Of a DNA stretch of 64,000 nt, positions 16,303 through 24,074 are shown in pieces. The stretch comes from Cnuibacter physcomitrellae (GTDB lineage: Bacteria > Actinomycetota > Actinomycetes > Actinomycetales > Microbacteriaceae): assembly GCF_014640535.1 (NCBI RefSeq), contig NZ_BMHD01000001.1, forward strand, positions 2,841,474 through 2,905,473. Direction: 5' to 3'. Each line of letters starts with the position of its first letter. Within the stretch, counting starts at the first letter, position 1. The position numbers and the translations under genes were made by a program. The notes under the pieces are model-generated. The model was not told the origin of the DNA and ran no database searches. It saw only the letters and a program-made list of their open reading frames with translations.

Positions 16303-17340
16303 ATGACGCAGGAGAGCCGGGCCCCGGCCACGCTGAGCGACGTGGCCGCGCACGCCGGGGTGTCGCTGGCGACCGCGTCGCGTGTACTGAACGGCAGCAC
16401 CCGGCGCGTGCGTGCTCCGCTCCACGAGAAGGTGGTCGCCTCGGCTCGCGTGCTCGGCTACGTCGTCGACGCTCAGGCGCAGGCCGTCGCGCGGGGCACG
16501 AGCAGCACCATCGCCCTCGTGGTCGGCGACATCGCCGACCCGTACTTCTCCGGGGTGGCCGCCGGCGCCATCGCGGCTGCCCGCTCGCGCGGGATGACCG
16601 TCACCATCTCGACGGTGTCCGCCGAACCCGAGGACGAGGTCGAGGTCGTCGCCGCACTCCGATCGCAGCGGCCGCGCGCCGTCATCCTCGCCCGTAGCCG
16701 TCACGTCGACCCGCGGGCGGAGACGGGTCTGGCCGCCGAGCTCGACGCCTACCGCGCCCGCGGCGGCTCGGTGAGCTTCGTCGACGGATCGTCGGCCTCG
16801 GATGCGCGCAGCGTCCGCGTGGCGAACCAGGAGGGCGCGGCGGCGCTCGCTTCCGCCCTGGTCGACCGCGGCTACCGGCGATTCGGGGTCCTGGCCGGCG
16901 ACGAGCGACTGGTCACCCCGCGCGACCGGGTCGCGGGCTTCGTGGCCGGTGCTGAGCAGGCGGGGGTGCCGATCGCCCCCGACCTCGTCGTGCCGGGCGG
17001 TTTCTCCCGGGACGGCGGACGCGACTCGGCCCGGGAGCTCCTCGCACGTCACCCCGACCTCGACTGCGTCTTCGCCGTGACGGACGTCATGGCCGTGGGA
17101 GCGATGGCCGCCCTCCGCGAGCTCGGGCTCGAGCCCGGGGCCGACGTGGGCGTGGCGGGCTTCGACGACATCGCGATGCTGGCCGACGTGAGGCCCTCCC
17201 TCACGACCGTGGCGCTGCCCCTCGCGGCGATCGGCGAGCGGGCCGTCGAGCTCGCGCTCGCGGCCGACGACGAGCTCGACGCGACCCGGGATCCCGTGCT
17301 GGGCGACCTCCGACTCCGCGAGAGCACGCCCGCTCGCTGA
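16303..17340 (+). CDS. LacI family transcriptional repressor
   Basis: 345 residues. The N-terminal helix-turn-helix reads LSDVAAHAGVSLATASRVLNG, with the hinge helix near residue 55, followed by a periplasmic-binding-protein-like effector domain (TIALVVGDIADPYFSGVA) and the terminal AGFDDIAMLADVRPSLTTV typical of the family. ATG is preceded by GGAGAAGG. It lies directly before a three-gene sugar operon whose promoter carries a classic LacI-family palindrome, so it most likely represses that operon and is released by a sugar or sugar-derived ligand. Confidence 0.93.
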   Translation: MTQESRAPATLSDVAAHAGVSLATASRVLNGSTRRVRAPLHEKVVASARVLGYVVDAQAQAVARGTSSTIALVVGDIADPYFSGVAAGAIAAARSRGMTVTISTVSAEPEDEVEVVAALRSQRPRAVILARSRHVDPRAETGLAAELDAYRARGGSVSFVDGSSASDARSVRVANQEGAAALASALVDRGYRRFGVLAGDERLVTPRDRVAGFVAGAEQAGVPIAPDLVVPGGFSRDGGRDSARELLARHPDLDCVFAVTDVMAVGAMAALRELGLEPGADVGVAGFDDIAMLADVRPSLTTVALPLAAIGERAVELALAADDELDATRDPVLGDLRLRESTPAR

Positions 17341-17383
17341 CCCGTCCGGGCGTGGCGTCGAGTGCTGGATCCGCAGGATCCGC

Positions 17384-17412
17384 TTGCCCTCGCGCCGTCG
17401 TCTGACTAGTTT
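17384..17412 (+). promoter_or_regulatory. Promoter of the Gfo/Idh-DUF993-isomerase operon
   Basis: TTGCCC at 17384-17389 and TAGTTT at 17407-17412 are separated by exactly 17 nt. The LacI-type operator begins at the last base of the -10, so repressor binding would cover the transcription start. Confidence 0.55.
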
Positions 17413-17427
17413 GGAAAGCGCTTACCA
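17412..17427. promoter_or_regulatory. LacI-family operator (palindrome centred on GC)
   Basis: TGGAAAGCGCTTACCA: arms TGGAAAGC and GCTTACCA match at 7 of 8 positions around a central CG-containing axis, the form used by LacI/GalR-family repressors and CcpA-like proteins. It lies between the -10 and the Shine-Dalgarno of the first enzyme gene. Confidence 0.8.
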
Positions 17428-17465
17428 GAACTGCGATCAGGCCGCGCGGCCGAGAGGGGACGCCG

Positions 17466-18629
17466 ATGTCCACACGAACCATCCGCATCGCGATGAACGG
17501 CGTCACGGGGCGCATGGGCTACCGCCAGCACCTCGTGAGGTCGATCCTCGCGATCCGCGACGAGGGCGGGATCGTCCTTCCGGACGGCGACCGCATCCAG
17601 GTCGAGCCGGTGCTGCTCGGCCGGAACGCGGAGAAGCTGGCCGAACTGGCGGCGGAGCACGGGGTGGCGGAGTGGTCGACCGACCTGGATGCGGTGCTCG
17701 CCGACCCGTCGATCGACGTCTACTTCGACGCGCAGGTCACCAGCGCCCGGAAGGAGGCGATCCTCGACGCGATCGCGGCCGGCAAGCACGTGTACACCGA
17801 GAAGCCCATCGCGAACAGCGTCGCCGACGGCCTCGAGCTGGTCGCGGCCGCGGAGGCGGCGGGGGTCGTCAACGGCGTCGTGCACGACAAGCTCTACCTG
17901 CCGGGCCTGCAGAAGCTCAAGCGGCTCATCGACGGCGGCTTCTTCGGCCGCATCCTCTCCGTGCGCGGGGAGTTCGGCTACTGGGTCTTCGAGGGCGACT
18001 ACCTGCCGGCGCAGCGTCCGAGCTGGAACTACCGCGCCGAGGACGGTGGTGGCATGACGCTCGACATGTACTGCCACTGGAACTACGTGCTCGAGAACCT
18101 GTTCGGCCGGGTGCAGGCGGTGTGGAGCAAGTCGGTCACCCACATCCCCCAGCGCTGGGACGAGCAGGGCCGGCCCTACCAGGCCACCGCCGACGACGCG
18201 GCCTACGGCATCTTCGAGCTCGAGAGCGACGTGATCGCGCAGATCAACTCGAGCTGGGCGGTGCGCGTCGACCGGGGCGAGCTCGTCGAGTTCCAGGTCG
18301 ACGGCACGCTCGGCTCCGCCACCGCGGGGCTCTTCGGATGCAGGGTGCAGTCGAGGGTGAGCACGCCGAAGCCGGTGTGGAACCCCGACCTGCCCACCGA
18401 CCAGGACTTCCGGTCGCAGTGGGACCAGATCCCCGACAACCAGGAGTTCGGCAACGGCTTCCGGGCGCAGTGGGAGCAGTTCCTGGCCGATGTGGTGGCC
18501 GGGCGTCCCCACGTGTACGACCTCGCCGCGGGCGTCCGCGGGCTCCAGCTCGTCGACGCCGCGCTCGAGTCGTCGACCGAGGGGCGCCGGGTCGAGCTCG
18601 AGCCGATCACCGCCCGGGTCCCGGCATGA
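17466..18629 (+). CDS. Gfo/Idh/MocA family oxidoreductase
   Basis: 387 residues. NAD(P)-dependent dehydrogenase fold with an unusual nucleotide loop MNGVTGRMGYRQHL in place of GxGxxG, the conserved EKPIA (residues around 117-121) and a long C-terminal substrate domain containing DMYCHWNYVLENLFG. Members oxidise or reduce a hydroxyl of sugars, inositols or sugar acids. First enzyme gene of an operon with DUF993 and a TIM-barrel isomerase; the start is ATG 17466 behind GAGAGGGG. Its stop overlaps the next ATG (ATGA). The sugar is not identifiable from sequence. Confidence 0.88.
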   Translation: MSTRTIRIAMNGVTGRMGYRQHLVRSILAIRDEGGIVLPDGDRIQVEPVLLGRNAEKLAELAAEHGVAEWSTDLDAVLADPSIDVYFDAQVTSARKEAILDAIAAGKHVYTEKPIANSVADGLELVAAAEAAGVVNGVVHDKLYLPGLQKLKRLIDGGFFGRILSVRGEFGYWVFEGDYLPAQRPSWNYRAEDGGGMTLDMYCHWNYVLENLFGRVQAVWSKSVTHIPQRWDEQGRPYQATADDAAYGIFELESDVIAQINSSWAVRVDRGELVEFQVDGTLGSATAGLFGCRVQSRVSTPKPVWNPDLPTDQDFRSQWDQIPDNQEFGNGFRAQWEQFLADVVAGRPHVYDLAAGVRGLQLVDAALESSTEGRRVELEPITARVPA

Positions 18630-19804
18630 CCGCGACGGCACCGGCTCCGGGTACCGCGGTGAGGATCCCGACCGCGGACGGGACCACGACGATCCACCTG
18701 AACGACCCGCGGGAGTGGGCGGAGCATCCGCAGCCGTACTCGTCGCGGGTGGCCTTCGCCGCCGCGCACGTCGTCGCCGACCCGCGCGGCGACAACGTGC
18801 CCGGCGCTCCCGCCGCGATCGACTGGGAGGCGACGCTGGCGTTCCGCAGGCACCTCTTCCGGTACGGCCTCGGCGTCGCCGAGGCGATGGACACCGCGCA
18901 GCGCAACATGGGGCTCGACTGGCCGGCCGTGCAGGAGCTCGTCTCCCGCTCGGCGGTGCAGGCGGCGGAGCTCGGCGCGCGCATCGCGTCGGGCGCCGGC
19001 ACGGACCACGCCCCGGAGGCGACGACGACGGAGGCGGTGATCGCCGCGTACCTCGAGCAGGTCGAGTTCGTCGAGGGCACCGGATCGCAGGTGATCGTGA
19101 TGGCGTCGCGTCAGCTCGCCCGTGCCGCGACGTCCGCCGAGGACTACCTGGCGGTGTATGACCGCATCCTCTCCGAGGTCTCTCGCCCGGTGGTGCTGCA
19201 CTGGCTGGGCGAGGCCTTCGATCCGCAGCTCGCGGGCTACTGGGGTTCGACCGACGTCGACACCGCCACGGCCACCTTCCTCGACCTGATCCGCTCGCAC
19301 GCCGGGAAGGTGGACGGGGTGAAGGTCTCGCTGCTGTCGGAGTCGCACGAGATCGGTCTCCGGCGCGCCCTCCCCGCGGGCGTGCGGCTCTACACGGGCG
19401 ACGACTTCAACTACCCGACCCTCATCCGCGGCGACGACCAGGGCCATTCGGATGCGCTGCTCGGCGCGTTCGCCGCCATCGCGCCCGCCGCCTCCGCCGC
19501 GTTGGCCGCGCTCGACGAGGGCGACGTCGCGCGCTATGACGCCGAGATGGCGCCCACGCTCGAGCTCTCGCGCACGGTCTTCGAGGCCCCGACCTTCCAC
19601 TACAAGACCGGGATCGCCTTCCTGGCGTGGCTCGCCGGTCACCAGGACGGCTTCACGATGGTCGGCGGCCTGCAGTCGGCGCGCAGCCTCACCCATCTAG
19701 GACGGGTGTTCGCCCTGGCGAACGAGGCGCGGCTGCTGCCCGACCCGGAGCTCGCGGCGCACCGGTTCGCCCGGCTCTGCGAGGTCCAGGGGGTGACCGC
19801 GTGA
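18626..19804 (+). CDS. DUF993 family protein (dihydrodipicolinate-synthase-like TIM barrel)
   Basis: 392 residues. Matches the DUF993 family by its hallmark segments IHLNDPREWAEH, FRYGLGVAEAMDTAQRNMGL, VVLHWLGEAFDPQLAGYWG and YTGDDFNYPTLIRGD. The fold is related to class I aldolases such as DapA, and the lysine in KVDGVKVSLLS is a candidate Schiff-base residue, which would suit a retro-aldol or hydrolytic step on a keto-sugar acid. That is inference: no activity is established for the family to my knowledge. Overlaps both neighbours (ATGA, GTGA), so the three enzymes are made together. Confidence 0.85.
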   Translation: MTATAPAPGTAVRIPTADGTTTIHLNDPREWAEHPQPYSSRVAFAAAHVVADPRGDNVPGAPAAIDWEATLAFRRHLFRYGLGVAEAMDTAQRNMGLDWPAVQELVSRSAVQAAELGARIASGAGTDHAPEATTTEAVIAAYLEQVEFVEGTGSQVIVMASRQLARAATSAEDYLAVYDRILSEVSRPVVLHWLGEAFDPQLAGYWGSTDVDTATATFLDLIRSHAGKVDGVKVSLLSESHEIGLRRALPAGVRLYTGDDFNYPTLIRGDDQGHSDALLGAFAAIAPAASAALAALDEGDVARYDAEMAPTLELSRTVFEAPTFHYKTGIAFLAWLAGHQDGFTMVGGLQSARSLTHLGRVFALANEARLLPDPELAAHRFARLCEVQGVTA

Positions 19805-20721
19805 GCGCATCCCCGCCCCTCACACGCGAGGTCGACGTCCCGAGCGGGGCGCCCGCGCGCATCCGCACCCCGTCGGTCGGCGACCCCCGCCTCGCGCGGC
19901 TGTCGCTCAACCAGCGCACCACCGCCGAGTGGTCGCTGCGCGAGGCGCTCGACGGCGCGGTGGCGGCCGGGCTGCCCGCGATCGGCCTCTGGCGCGAGCC
20001 GGTGCAGGAAGTCGGACTCGGGACGGCGGTCGAGCTGGTGCGGGACTCGGGGCTCCGTGTGTCCTCCCTGTGCCGCGGCGGGTTCTTCACCGCGGAGGAC
20101 GAGGATCAGCGTCGTCGAGCCCACGACGAGAACCTGCGCGCGCTCGACGAGGCGGCGGCGCTCGGAGCGCCGACCCTCGTGCTCGTGCCGGGAGGACTCC
20201 CCGCGGGATCGCGGGACCTGGTGGGCGCGCGCACCCGCGCCGCCGAGGCCGTCGCCCGGCTCGCCCCCGAGGCTCGCGCGCGCGGCGTGGTGCTCGGCAT
20301 CGAGCCGATGAACCCCCTCTACGCCGCCGACCGGGGCGTGGTGTCCACCCTCGCCCAGGCGCTGCGGATCGCCCGCGACTTCTCGGCCGACGAGGTGGGG
20401 GTCGTGGTCGACACGTTCCACCTGTGGTGGGAGCCCGAGGTGCTTCAGACGATCCGCTCCGCCGGCGACCGGATCGTGAGCTACCAGGTCTGCGACTGGA
20501 TCACCCCGCTGCCGGCCGACACGCTCCTCGCGCGCGGCATGATGGGCGACGGCCACGTCGACTTCGCGGCCTTCACCGCCGCGGTGGCCGACGCCGGCTA
20601 TCGGGGCGACGTCGAGGTCGAGATCTTCCACGCCGAGGTGTGGGCCGCACCGGGAGCGGACACGGTCGCCACGCTCGCCCGCCGCTACGTCGAGCTCGTG
20701 GAGCCCTGGCTCGGGACGTAA
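19801..20721 (+). CDS. Sugar phosphate isomerase/epimerase family protein (xylose-isomerase-like TIM barrel)
   Basis: 306 residues. An AP_endonuc_2-type barrel with metal ligands in GIEPMNP, VVDTFHLWWEP and VEVEIFHAEVW. Members isomerise or epimerise sugars, keto-sugars or inosose. GTG 19801 overlaps the DUF993 stop. As the last gene of the operon it probably interconverts an intermediate formed by the Gfo/Idh dehydrogenase before or after the DUF993 step. No transporter or kinase belongs to the operon, so the substrate may be produced intracellularly or imported by a distant system. Confidence 0.87.
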   Translation: MSASPPLTREVDVPSGAPARIRTPSVGDPRLARLSLNQRTTAEWSLREALDGAVAAGLPAIGLWREPVQEVGLGTAVELVRDSGLRVSSLCRGGFFTAEDEDQRRRAHDENLRALDEAAALGAPTLVLVPGGLPAGSRDLVGARTRAAEAVARLAPEARARGVVLGIEPMNPLYAADRGVVSTLAQALRIARDFSADEVGVVVDTFHLWWEPEVLQTIRSAGDRIVSYQVCDWITPLPADTLLARGMMGDGHVDFAAFTAAVADAGYRGDVEVEIFHAEVWAAPGADTVATLARRYVELVEPWLGT

Positions 20722-20759
20722 TGTTACGGACGACCGGTGGCACGCCGAGCAGGGGCGGC

Positions 20760-20765
20760 TACAGT
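20760..20765 (+). promoter_or_regulatory. Possible -10 of the mesX-mesD transcript
   Basis: TACAGT fits TAnnnT and would place the start near 20772, exactly where the base-paired leader begins. No good -35 is seen, so this is tentative. Confidence 0.4.
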
Positions 20766-20773
20766 CGACGTGA

Positions 20774-20866
20774 TCGCAGCATGACGCGAAGCCTCGCGCC
20801 GGGTGACGACATCCCGGCACGCGCTGCGACATCCTGAACCGCACCTCCGCGGGCCGCCCGGCCCGC
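20774..20866 (+). ncRNA. Candidate structured leader RNA upstream of mesX-mesD
   Basis: Four helices can be read directly. An outer stem TCGCAGC (20774-20780) with GCTGCGA (20823-20829) encloses two hairpins: CGCGA-AGCC-TCGCG (20785-20798) and CCGGG-TGACGACAT-CCCGG (20799-20817), the latter extendable to a tetraloop with one bulge. This is a three-way junction. Downstream is a strong hairpin GCGGGCC-GCCC-GGCCCGC (20849-20866) that could act as terminator or switch arm. The remaining leader to 21005 is about 140 nt. I could not match it to the SAM-I, SAM-II, SAM-IV, SAH or cobalamin riboswitch consensus from memory. It may be a methionine- or SAM-responsive element. Confidence 0.45.
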
Positions 20867-21005
20867 CCGTTCACGATCGGTCTCCCATGCGTCCTCCTGC
20901 CTCTCCTGCATCAGCGGCCTCCTGTACGTCGGCGACGCGCCGGCATGACAGCGCCGCGCTCGTCGCCTCTCTCCCCGCCGCTGCCTCCACGGTGGTGACC
21001 GCGCC

Positions 21006-22016
21006 GTGACGAACCCGACCTTCTCCCTCGACTTCACCCGCTTCGACGAGGACTACCGCCCTCTCGACGGCTCGCGCATCACGACGAACTTCGCCAACCT
21101 CGCCCGGGGCGAGAAGCGTCGCGAGAACCTGCGCACCACGTTCACGATGATCGACGAGCGCGTGAACGAGCTCGCCCCGGGAAGCGGCGAGGACCGCGAT
21201 CGCTACACGCTCGAGCTCGACATCGTCTCCGCGAGCCTCGACGTCGACGGCTCCGGCCGCCACGACCCCGTCCCGCTCATCGAGGTGCTCCTGACGACGA
21301 TCGTCGACCGCCGTAGCGGTGAGCGCGTCGAGGGGATCGTCGGCAACAACTTCTCCTCCTACGTGCGGGACTACGACTTCAGCGTGGTGCTGCCCGCCCA
21401 CGCGGAGGCCTCGCCGGACTCGGGCCCCCCGGACGACTTCGGAGTCCTCCACGGGAACCTGTTCATGGCGTTCCTGGAGTCGGATGCGTACACGCGGCGT
21501 TTCGCCAAGCCTCCCGTCATCTGCCTCAGCGTCTCGAGCAGCAGGACCTACGACCGGACCGAGACCACGCATCCGGTGCTCGGAGTCGAGTACCGCCAGA
21601 GCGGGTACTCGCTCACCGACGAGTACTTCGCGAGGATGGGTCTCCAGGTCCGCTTCTTCCTGCCGCCGGGAGGGAAGGCCCCGCTCGCCTTCTACCACCT
21701 CGGCGATCTCACGGGCGACTACAGCGACCTCGAGCTCGCCGCCACGATCGGCACCATGGAGACCTTCCAGCGCATCTACCGGCCGGAGATCTACAACGCC
21801 GACCACCCGGCGGGGCAGTCGTACCGGCCGAGCCTGACGAACCCCGACTTCTCGAGGACGCCCATCGTCTACGACCGCGAGGAGCGCAGCCGGCTCGCGG
21901 TCGAGCAGGGCAGGTTCGCCCAGGAGCACTTCATCACCCCGCACGCGAAGACCCTCGAGGACTGGTCGGCCGACTTCACGGCCCGCCGGTACAGCCTCCA
22001 GGAAGGACGGTCATGA
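21006..22016 (+). CDS. mesX: DUF1852 protein MesX, partner of the oxygen-dependent methionine synthase
   Basis: 336 residues, DUF1852 family. Segments such as SRITTNFANLARGEKRRENLR and GNLFMAFLESDAYTRRF are typical and the length is normal. In published work on folate-independent methionine synthases, DUF1852 (MesX) is required with MesD for oxygen-dependent methionine formation and is thought to be an oxygenase supplying the methyl group; the donor is unresolved. The start is GTG 21006 behind a weak GGTGG; a small in-frame-unrelated ORF ends over it (GTGA). Its own stop overlaps mesD by ATGA, consistent with obligate partnership. Confidence 0.88.
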   Translation: MTNPTFSLDFTRFDEDYRPLDGSRITTNFANLARGEKRRENLRTTFTMIDERVNELAPGSGEDRDRYTLELDIVSASLDVDGSGRHDPVPLIEVLLTTIVDRRSGERVEGIVGNNFSSYVRDYDFSVVLPAHAEASPDSGPPDDFGVLHGNLFMAFLESDAYTRRFAKPPVICLSVSSSRTYDRTETTHPVLGVEYRQSGYSLTDEYFARMGLQVRFFLPPGGKAPLAFYHLGDLTGDYSDLELAATIGTMETFQRIYRPEIYNADHPAGQSYRPSLTNPDFSRTPIVYDREERSRLAVEQGRFAQEHFITPHAKTLEDWSADFTARRYSLQEGRS

Positions 22017-23041
22017 GCACACTCCTCCCCACCTCCACCGCGGGAAGCCTGCCCAAGCCCTCCTGGCTCGCGGAGCCCGAGAAGCTCTGGTCGCCCTGGA
22101 AGCTCGACGGCGACGAGCTGGCGGAGGGTCGGCGCGACGCGCTGCGCCTGTCGCTGGCGGACCAGCAGAGGGCCGGCATCGACATCGTCAGCGACGGCGA
22201 GCAGACCCGGCAGCACTTCGTGACCACCTTCATCGAGCACCTCGGCGGGGTGGACTTCACCAGGCGAGAGACGGTGAGGATCCGCGACCGCTACGACGCG
22301 TCCGTCCCCACCGTGGTGGGAGCGGTGACCCGCGAGAAGCCCGTCTTCGTCGAGGACGCGCGGTTCCTCCGCGCGCAGACCGACCGGCCGATCAAGTGGG
22401 CCCTGCCCGGGCCGCTGACGATGGTCGACACGCTCTACGACGCGCACTACCGCAGCCGCGAGAAGCTGGCGTGGGAGTTCGCCGGCATCCTCAACCAGGA
22501 GGCGCGCGAGCTGCAGGACGCCGGGGTCGACATCATCCAGTTCGACGAGCCGGCGTTCAACGTGTTCTTCGACGAGGTGAACGACTGGGGCGTGGCCGCG
22601 CTCGAGCGGGCGATCGAGGGGCTGACCTGCGAGACCGCGGTGCACGTCTGCTACGGCTACGGGATCAAGGCCAACACCGACTGGAAGGAGACCCTCGGCG
22701 ACGAGTGGCGCCAGTACGAGGAGATCTTCCCCAAGATCCAGGCCTCCGACATCGACATCGTCTCGCTGGAGAGCCAGCACTCGCACGTGCCGATCGACCT
22801 GATCGAGCTCATCCGCGGCAAGAAGGTGATGGTCGGCGCGATCGACGTCGCCACCTCCATGGTCGAGACCCCCGAGGAGGTCGCCGAGACCCTCCGCCGG
22901 GCGCTCCCGTTCGTCGACGCCGACCTGCTCCTCCCGTCGACCAACTGCGGGATGGCGCCGCTGCCGCGGTCCGTCGCGACCGCGAAGCTCGCCGCGCTCG
23001 CCGAGGGTGCGGCCCTCGTCCGGGCCGAGCTCGCGGCCTAG
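22013..23041 (+). CDS. mesD: Core-MetE type methionine synthase MesD
   Basis: 342 residues, only the catalytic C-terminal half of cobalamin-independent MetE. Zinc ligands are visible: His and Cys in VHVCYGYG, Glu in SLESQHSH and Cys in STNCGMAPL. The folate-binding N-terminal domain of MetE is absent. Directly paired with DUF1852 it belongs to the MesD subgroup, which methylates homocysteine in an oxygen- and MesX-dependent way without methyl-folate. It should complete methionine synthesis in the cytoplasm. A terminator-like hairpin (23047-23076) follows. Confidence 0.88.
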   Translation: MSTLLPTSTAGSLPKPSWLAEPEKLWSPWKLDGDELAEGRRDALRLSLADQQRAGIDIVSDGEQTRQHFVTTFIEHLGGVDFTRRETVRIRDRYDASVPTVVGAVTREKPVFVEDARFLRAQTDRPIKWALPGPLTMVDTLYDAHYRSREKLAWEFAGILNQEARELQDAGVDIIQFDEPAFNVFFDEVNDWGVAALERAIEGLTCETAVHVCYGYGIKANTDWKETLGDEWRQYEEIFPKIQASDIDIVSLESQHSHVPIDLIELIRGKKVMVGAIDVATSMVETPEEVAETLRRALPFVDADLLLPSTNCGMAPLPRSVATAKLAALAEGAALVRAELAA

Positions 23042-23046
23042 GGAGC

Positions 23047-23076
23047 GCACCCCCATCCCGAAAGGATGCCGGGTGC
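23047..23076 (+). terminator. Terminator-like hairpin after mesD
   Basis: GCACCC (23047-23052) pairs with GGGTGC (23071-23076) and ATCC (23055-23058) with GGAT (23064-23067), separated by a small internal loop and closed by CGAAA. There is no U-tract, as is common in high-GC actinobacteria. Confidence 0.5.
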
Positions 23077-23100
23077 CATGCGCGCATTCCGGGAGCGGGA

Positions 23101-23126
23101 TACGCTGGGTCTCGCCCCACACCCAG
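23101..23126 (+). promoter_or_regulatory. Promoter and leader hairpin of the YtxH-holin-DUF3618 genes
   Basis: TACGCT (23101-23106) fits a -10 box. CTGGGT (23105-23110) can pair with ACCCAG (23121-23126) across a 10-nt loop, overlapping the expected start of transcription. Confidence 0.4.
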
Positions 23127-23157
23127 TGACGGACCGTCCTCGATGAATGGAGACCCG

Positions 23158-23607
23158 ATGCGCGGAAAGGCCATCTTCGTGGTGGGTCTTGCCACCGGAT
23201 ACGTGCTCGGCACGCGAGCAGGCCGCAGGCGCTACGAGCAGATCAAGAGCGGTGCCCAGAAGGTGTGGAACACCCCCGTCGTGCAGAAGGGCGTCGGCGT
23301 CGCCGAGGAGTTCGCCTCCGCGCGGGTCGACCAGCTGAAGGACATCGCCGGCGACGCAGCCAAGAAGGCGCTCGGATCGCTGCTCGGCAAGCAGCCCTAC
23401 ACCGAGCCGACGCAGTCGACCTCGCGGTCCTCGGCCTCGAGAGCAGCCGGTGCTACGGCGAGCGGCTCGAAGGCGACCACCTCGAAGTCGAGCGGCTCGA
23501 AGGCGTCCACCTCGAAGAGCACGTCGACCTCGTCGCGGTCGAAGGCCGCACCCGCCGGCGGGGACACTCCGCCGGTCGAGCCGCTGGCTCCGTCCACCGA
23601 CATCTGA
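23158..23607 (+). CDS. Small YtxH-like envelope protein with Ser/Thr/Lys-rich tail
   Basis: 149 residues. The N-terminus FVVGLATGYVLGTRAGRRRYEQI resembles YtxH-type proteins, with a short glycine-rich membrane helix followed by an amphipathic stretch (AEEFASARVDQLKDIAGDAAKKA). The last third is low-complexity Ser, Thr, Lys and Ala. ATG 23158 has GGAGA 8 nt upstream; ATG 23143 in frame is less likely. Function is unknown; YtxH-like proteins are linked to envelope stress. First of three small membrane-associated genes. Confidence 0.75.
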   Translation: MRGKAIFVVGLATGYVLGTRAGRRRYEQIKSGAQKVWNTPVVQKGVGVAEEFASARVDQLKDIAGDAAKKALGSLLGKQPYTEPTQSTSRSSASRAAGATASGSKATTSKSSGSKASTSKSTSTSSRSKAAPAGGDTPPVEPLAPSTDI

Positions 23608-23666
23608 GCCGGCGCAGACGCGGCCGACCCGAGCATCCGAGACCGAACCTCCAAAGGAGCGGAACC

Positions 23667-24074
23667 GTGACCGAAGAACGCGACCGACGAGCCCGACGAT
23701 CGCTCGGGTCCCTCATCGCCGACGTCCCCACGCTGATCGTCAAGCTCCTCAAGGACGAGCTCGAGAACATCAAGCGCGAGCTGACCAAGCGCCTCGCGAG
23801 CCTCGGCATCGGGATCGGACTGCTCGTCTTCGCGGGCCTGCTCGCCTTCTTCCTGCTCGCGGTCCTCATCGCCGCGGCGGTGCTCGGCCTGTCGACGGTG
23901 TTCGCGCCCTGGCTGGCGGCTCTGCTGACCGCCGCGGGCCTGCTGATCATCATCATCGTGCTCGCCCTCGTCGGGCTCGCCTCGGTGAAGAAGGGGATGC
24001 CGCCCGTGCCCAAGGAGGCAGTCGACAGCCTCAAGAAGGACGTCAACGTGGTGAAGGGACTCGGCCAGTCATGA
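23667..24074 (+). CDS. Actinobacterial holin-X-like membrane protein (phage holin family by name)
   Basis: 135 residues: a charged helix DELENIKRELTKRLASLG followed by two long hydrophobic helices (GIGLLVFAGLLAFFLLAVLI and LLTAAGLLIIIIVLALVG) and a basic tail. This is the GHP/holin-X architecture common on actinobacterial chromosomes; nothing phage-like surrounds it, so the holin name should not be read as lysis function. GTG 23667 is behind AAAGGAG. Overlaps the DUF3618 gene by ATGA. Confidence 0.82.
   Translation: MTEERDRRARRSLGSLIADVPTLIVKLLKDELENIKRELTKRLASLGIGIGLLVFAGLLAFFLLAVLIAAAVLGLSTVFAPWLAALLTAAGLLIIIIVLALVGLASVKKGMPPVPKEAVDSLKKDVNVVKGLGQS

Noticed and set aside
20774-20866. SAH or SAM riboswitch upstream of mesX
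   Set aside because: GCGCTGCGAC recalls part of the SAH aptamer, but the flanking GAGGA element, the paired GGCUCG segment and the pseudoknot partner are not visible, nor are SAM-I, SAM-IV or cobalamin cores. Kept only as an unassigned structured leader.
23667-24074. Prophage remnant suggested by a holin-family protein
   Set aside because: No endolysin, capsid, tail, integrase or attachment repeats are nearby, and holin-X proteins are ordinary actinobacterial chromosome genes.
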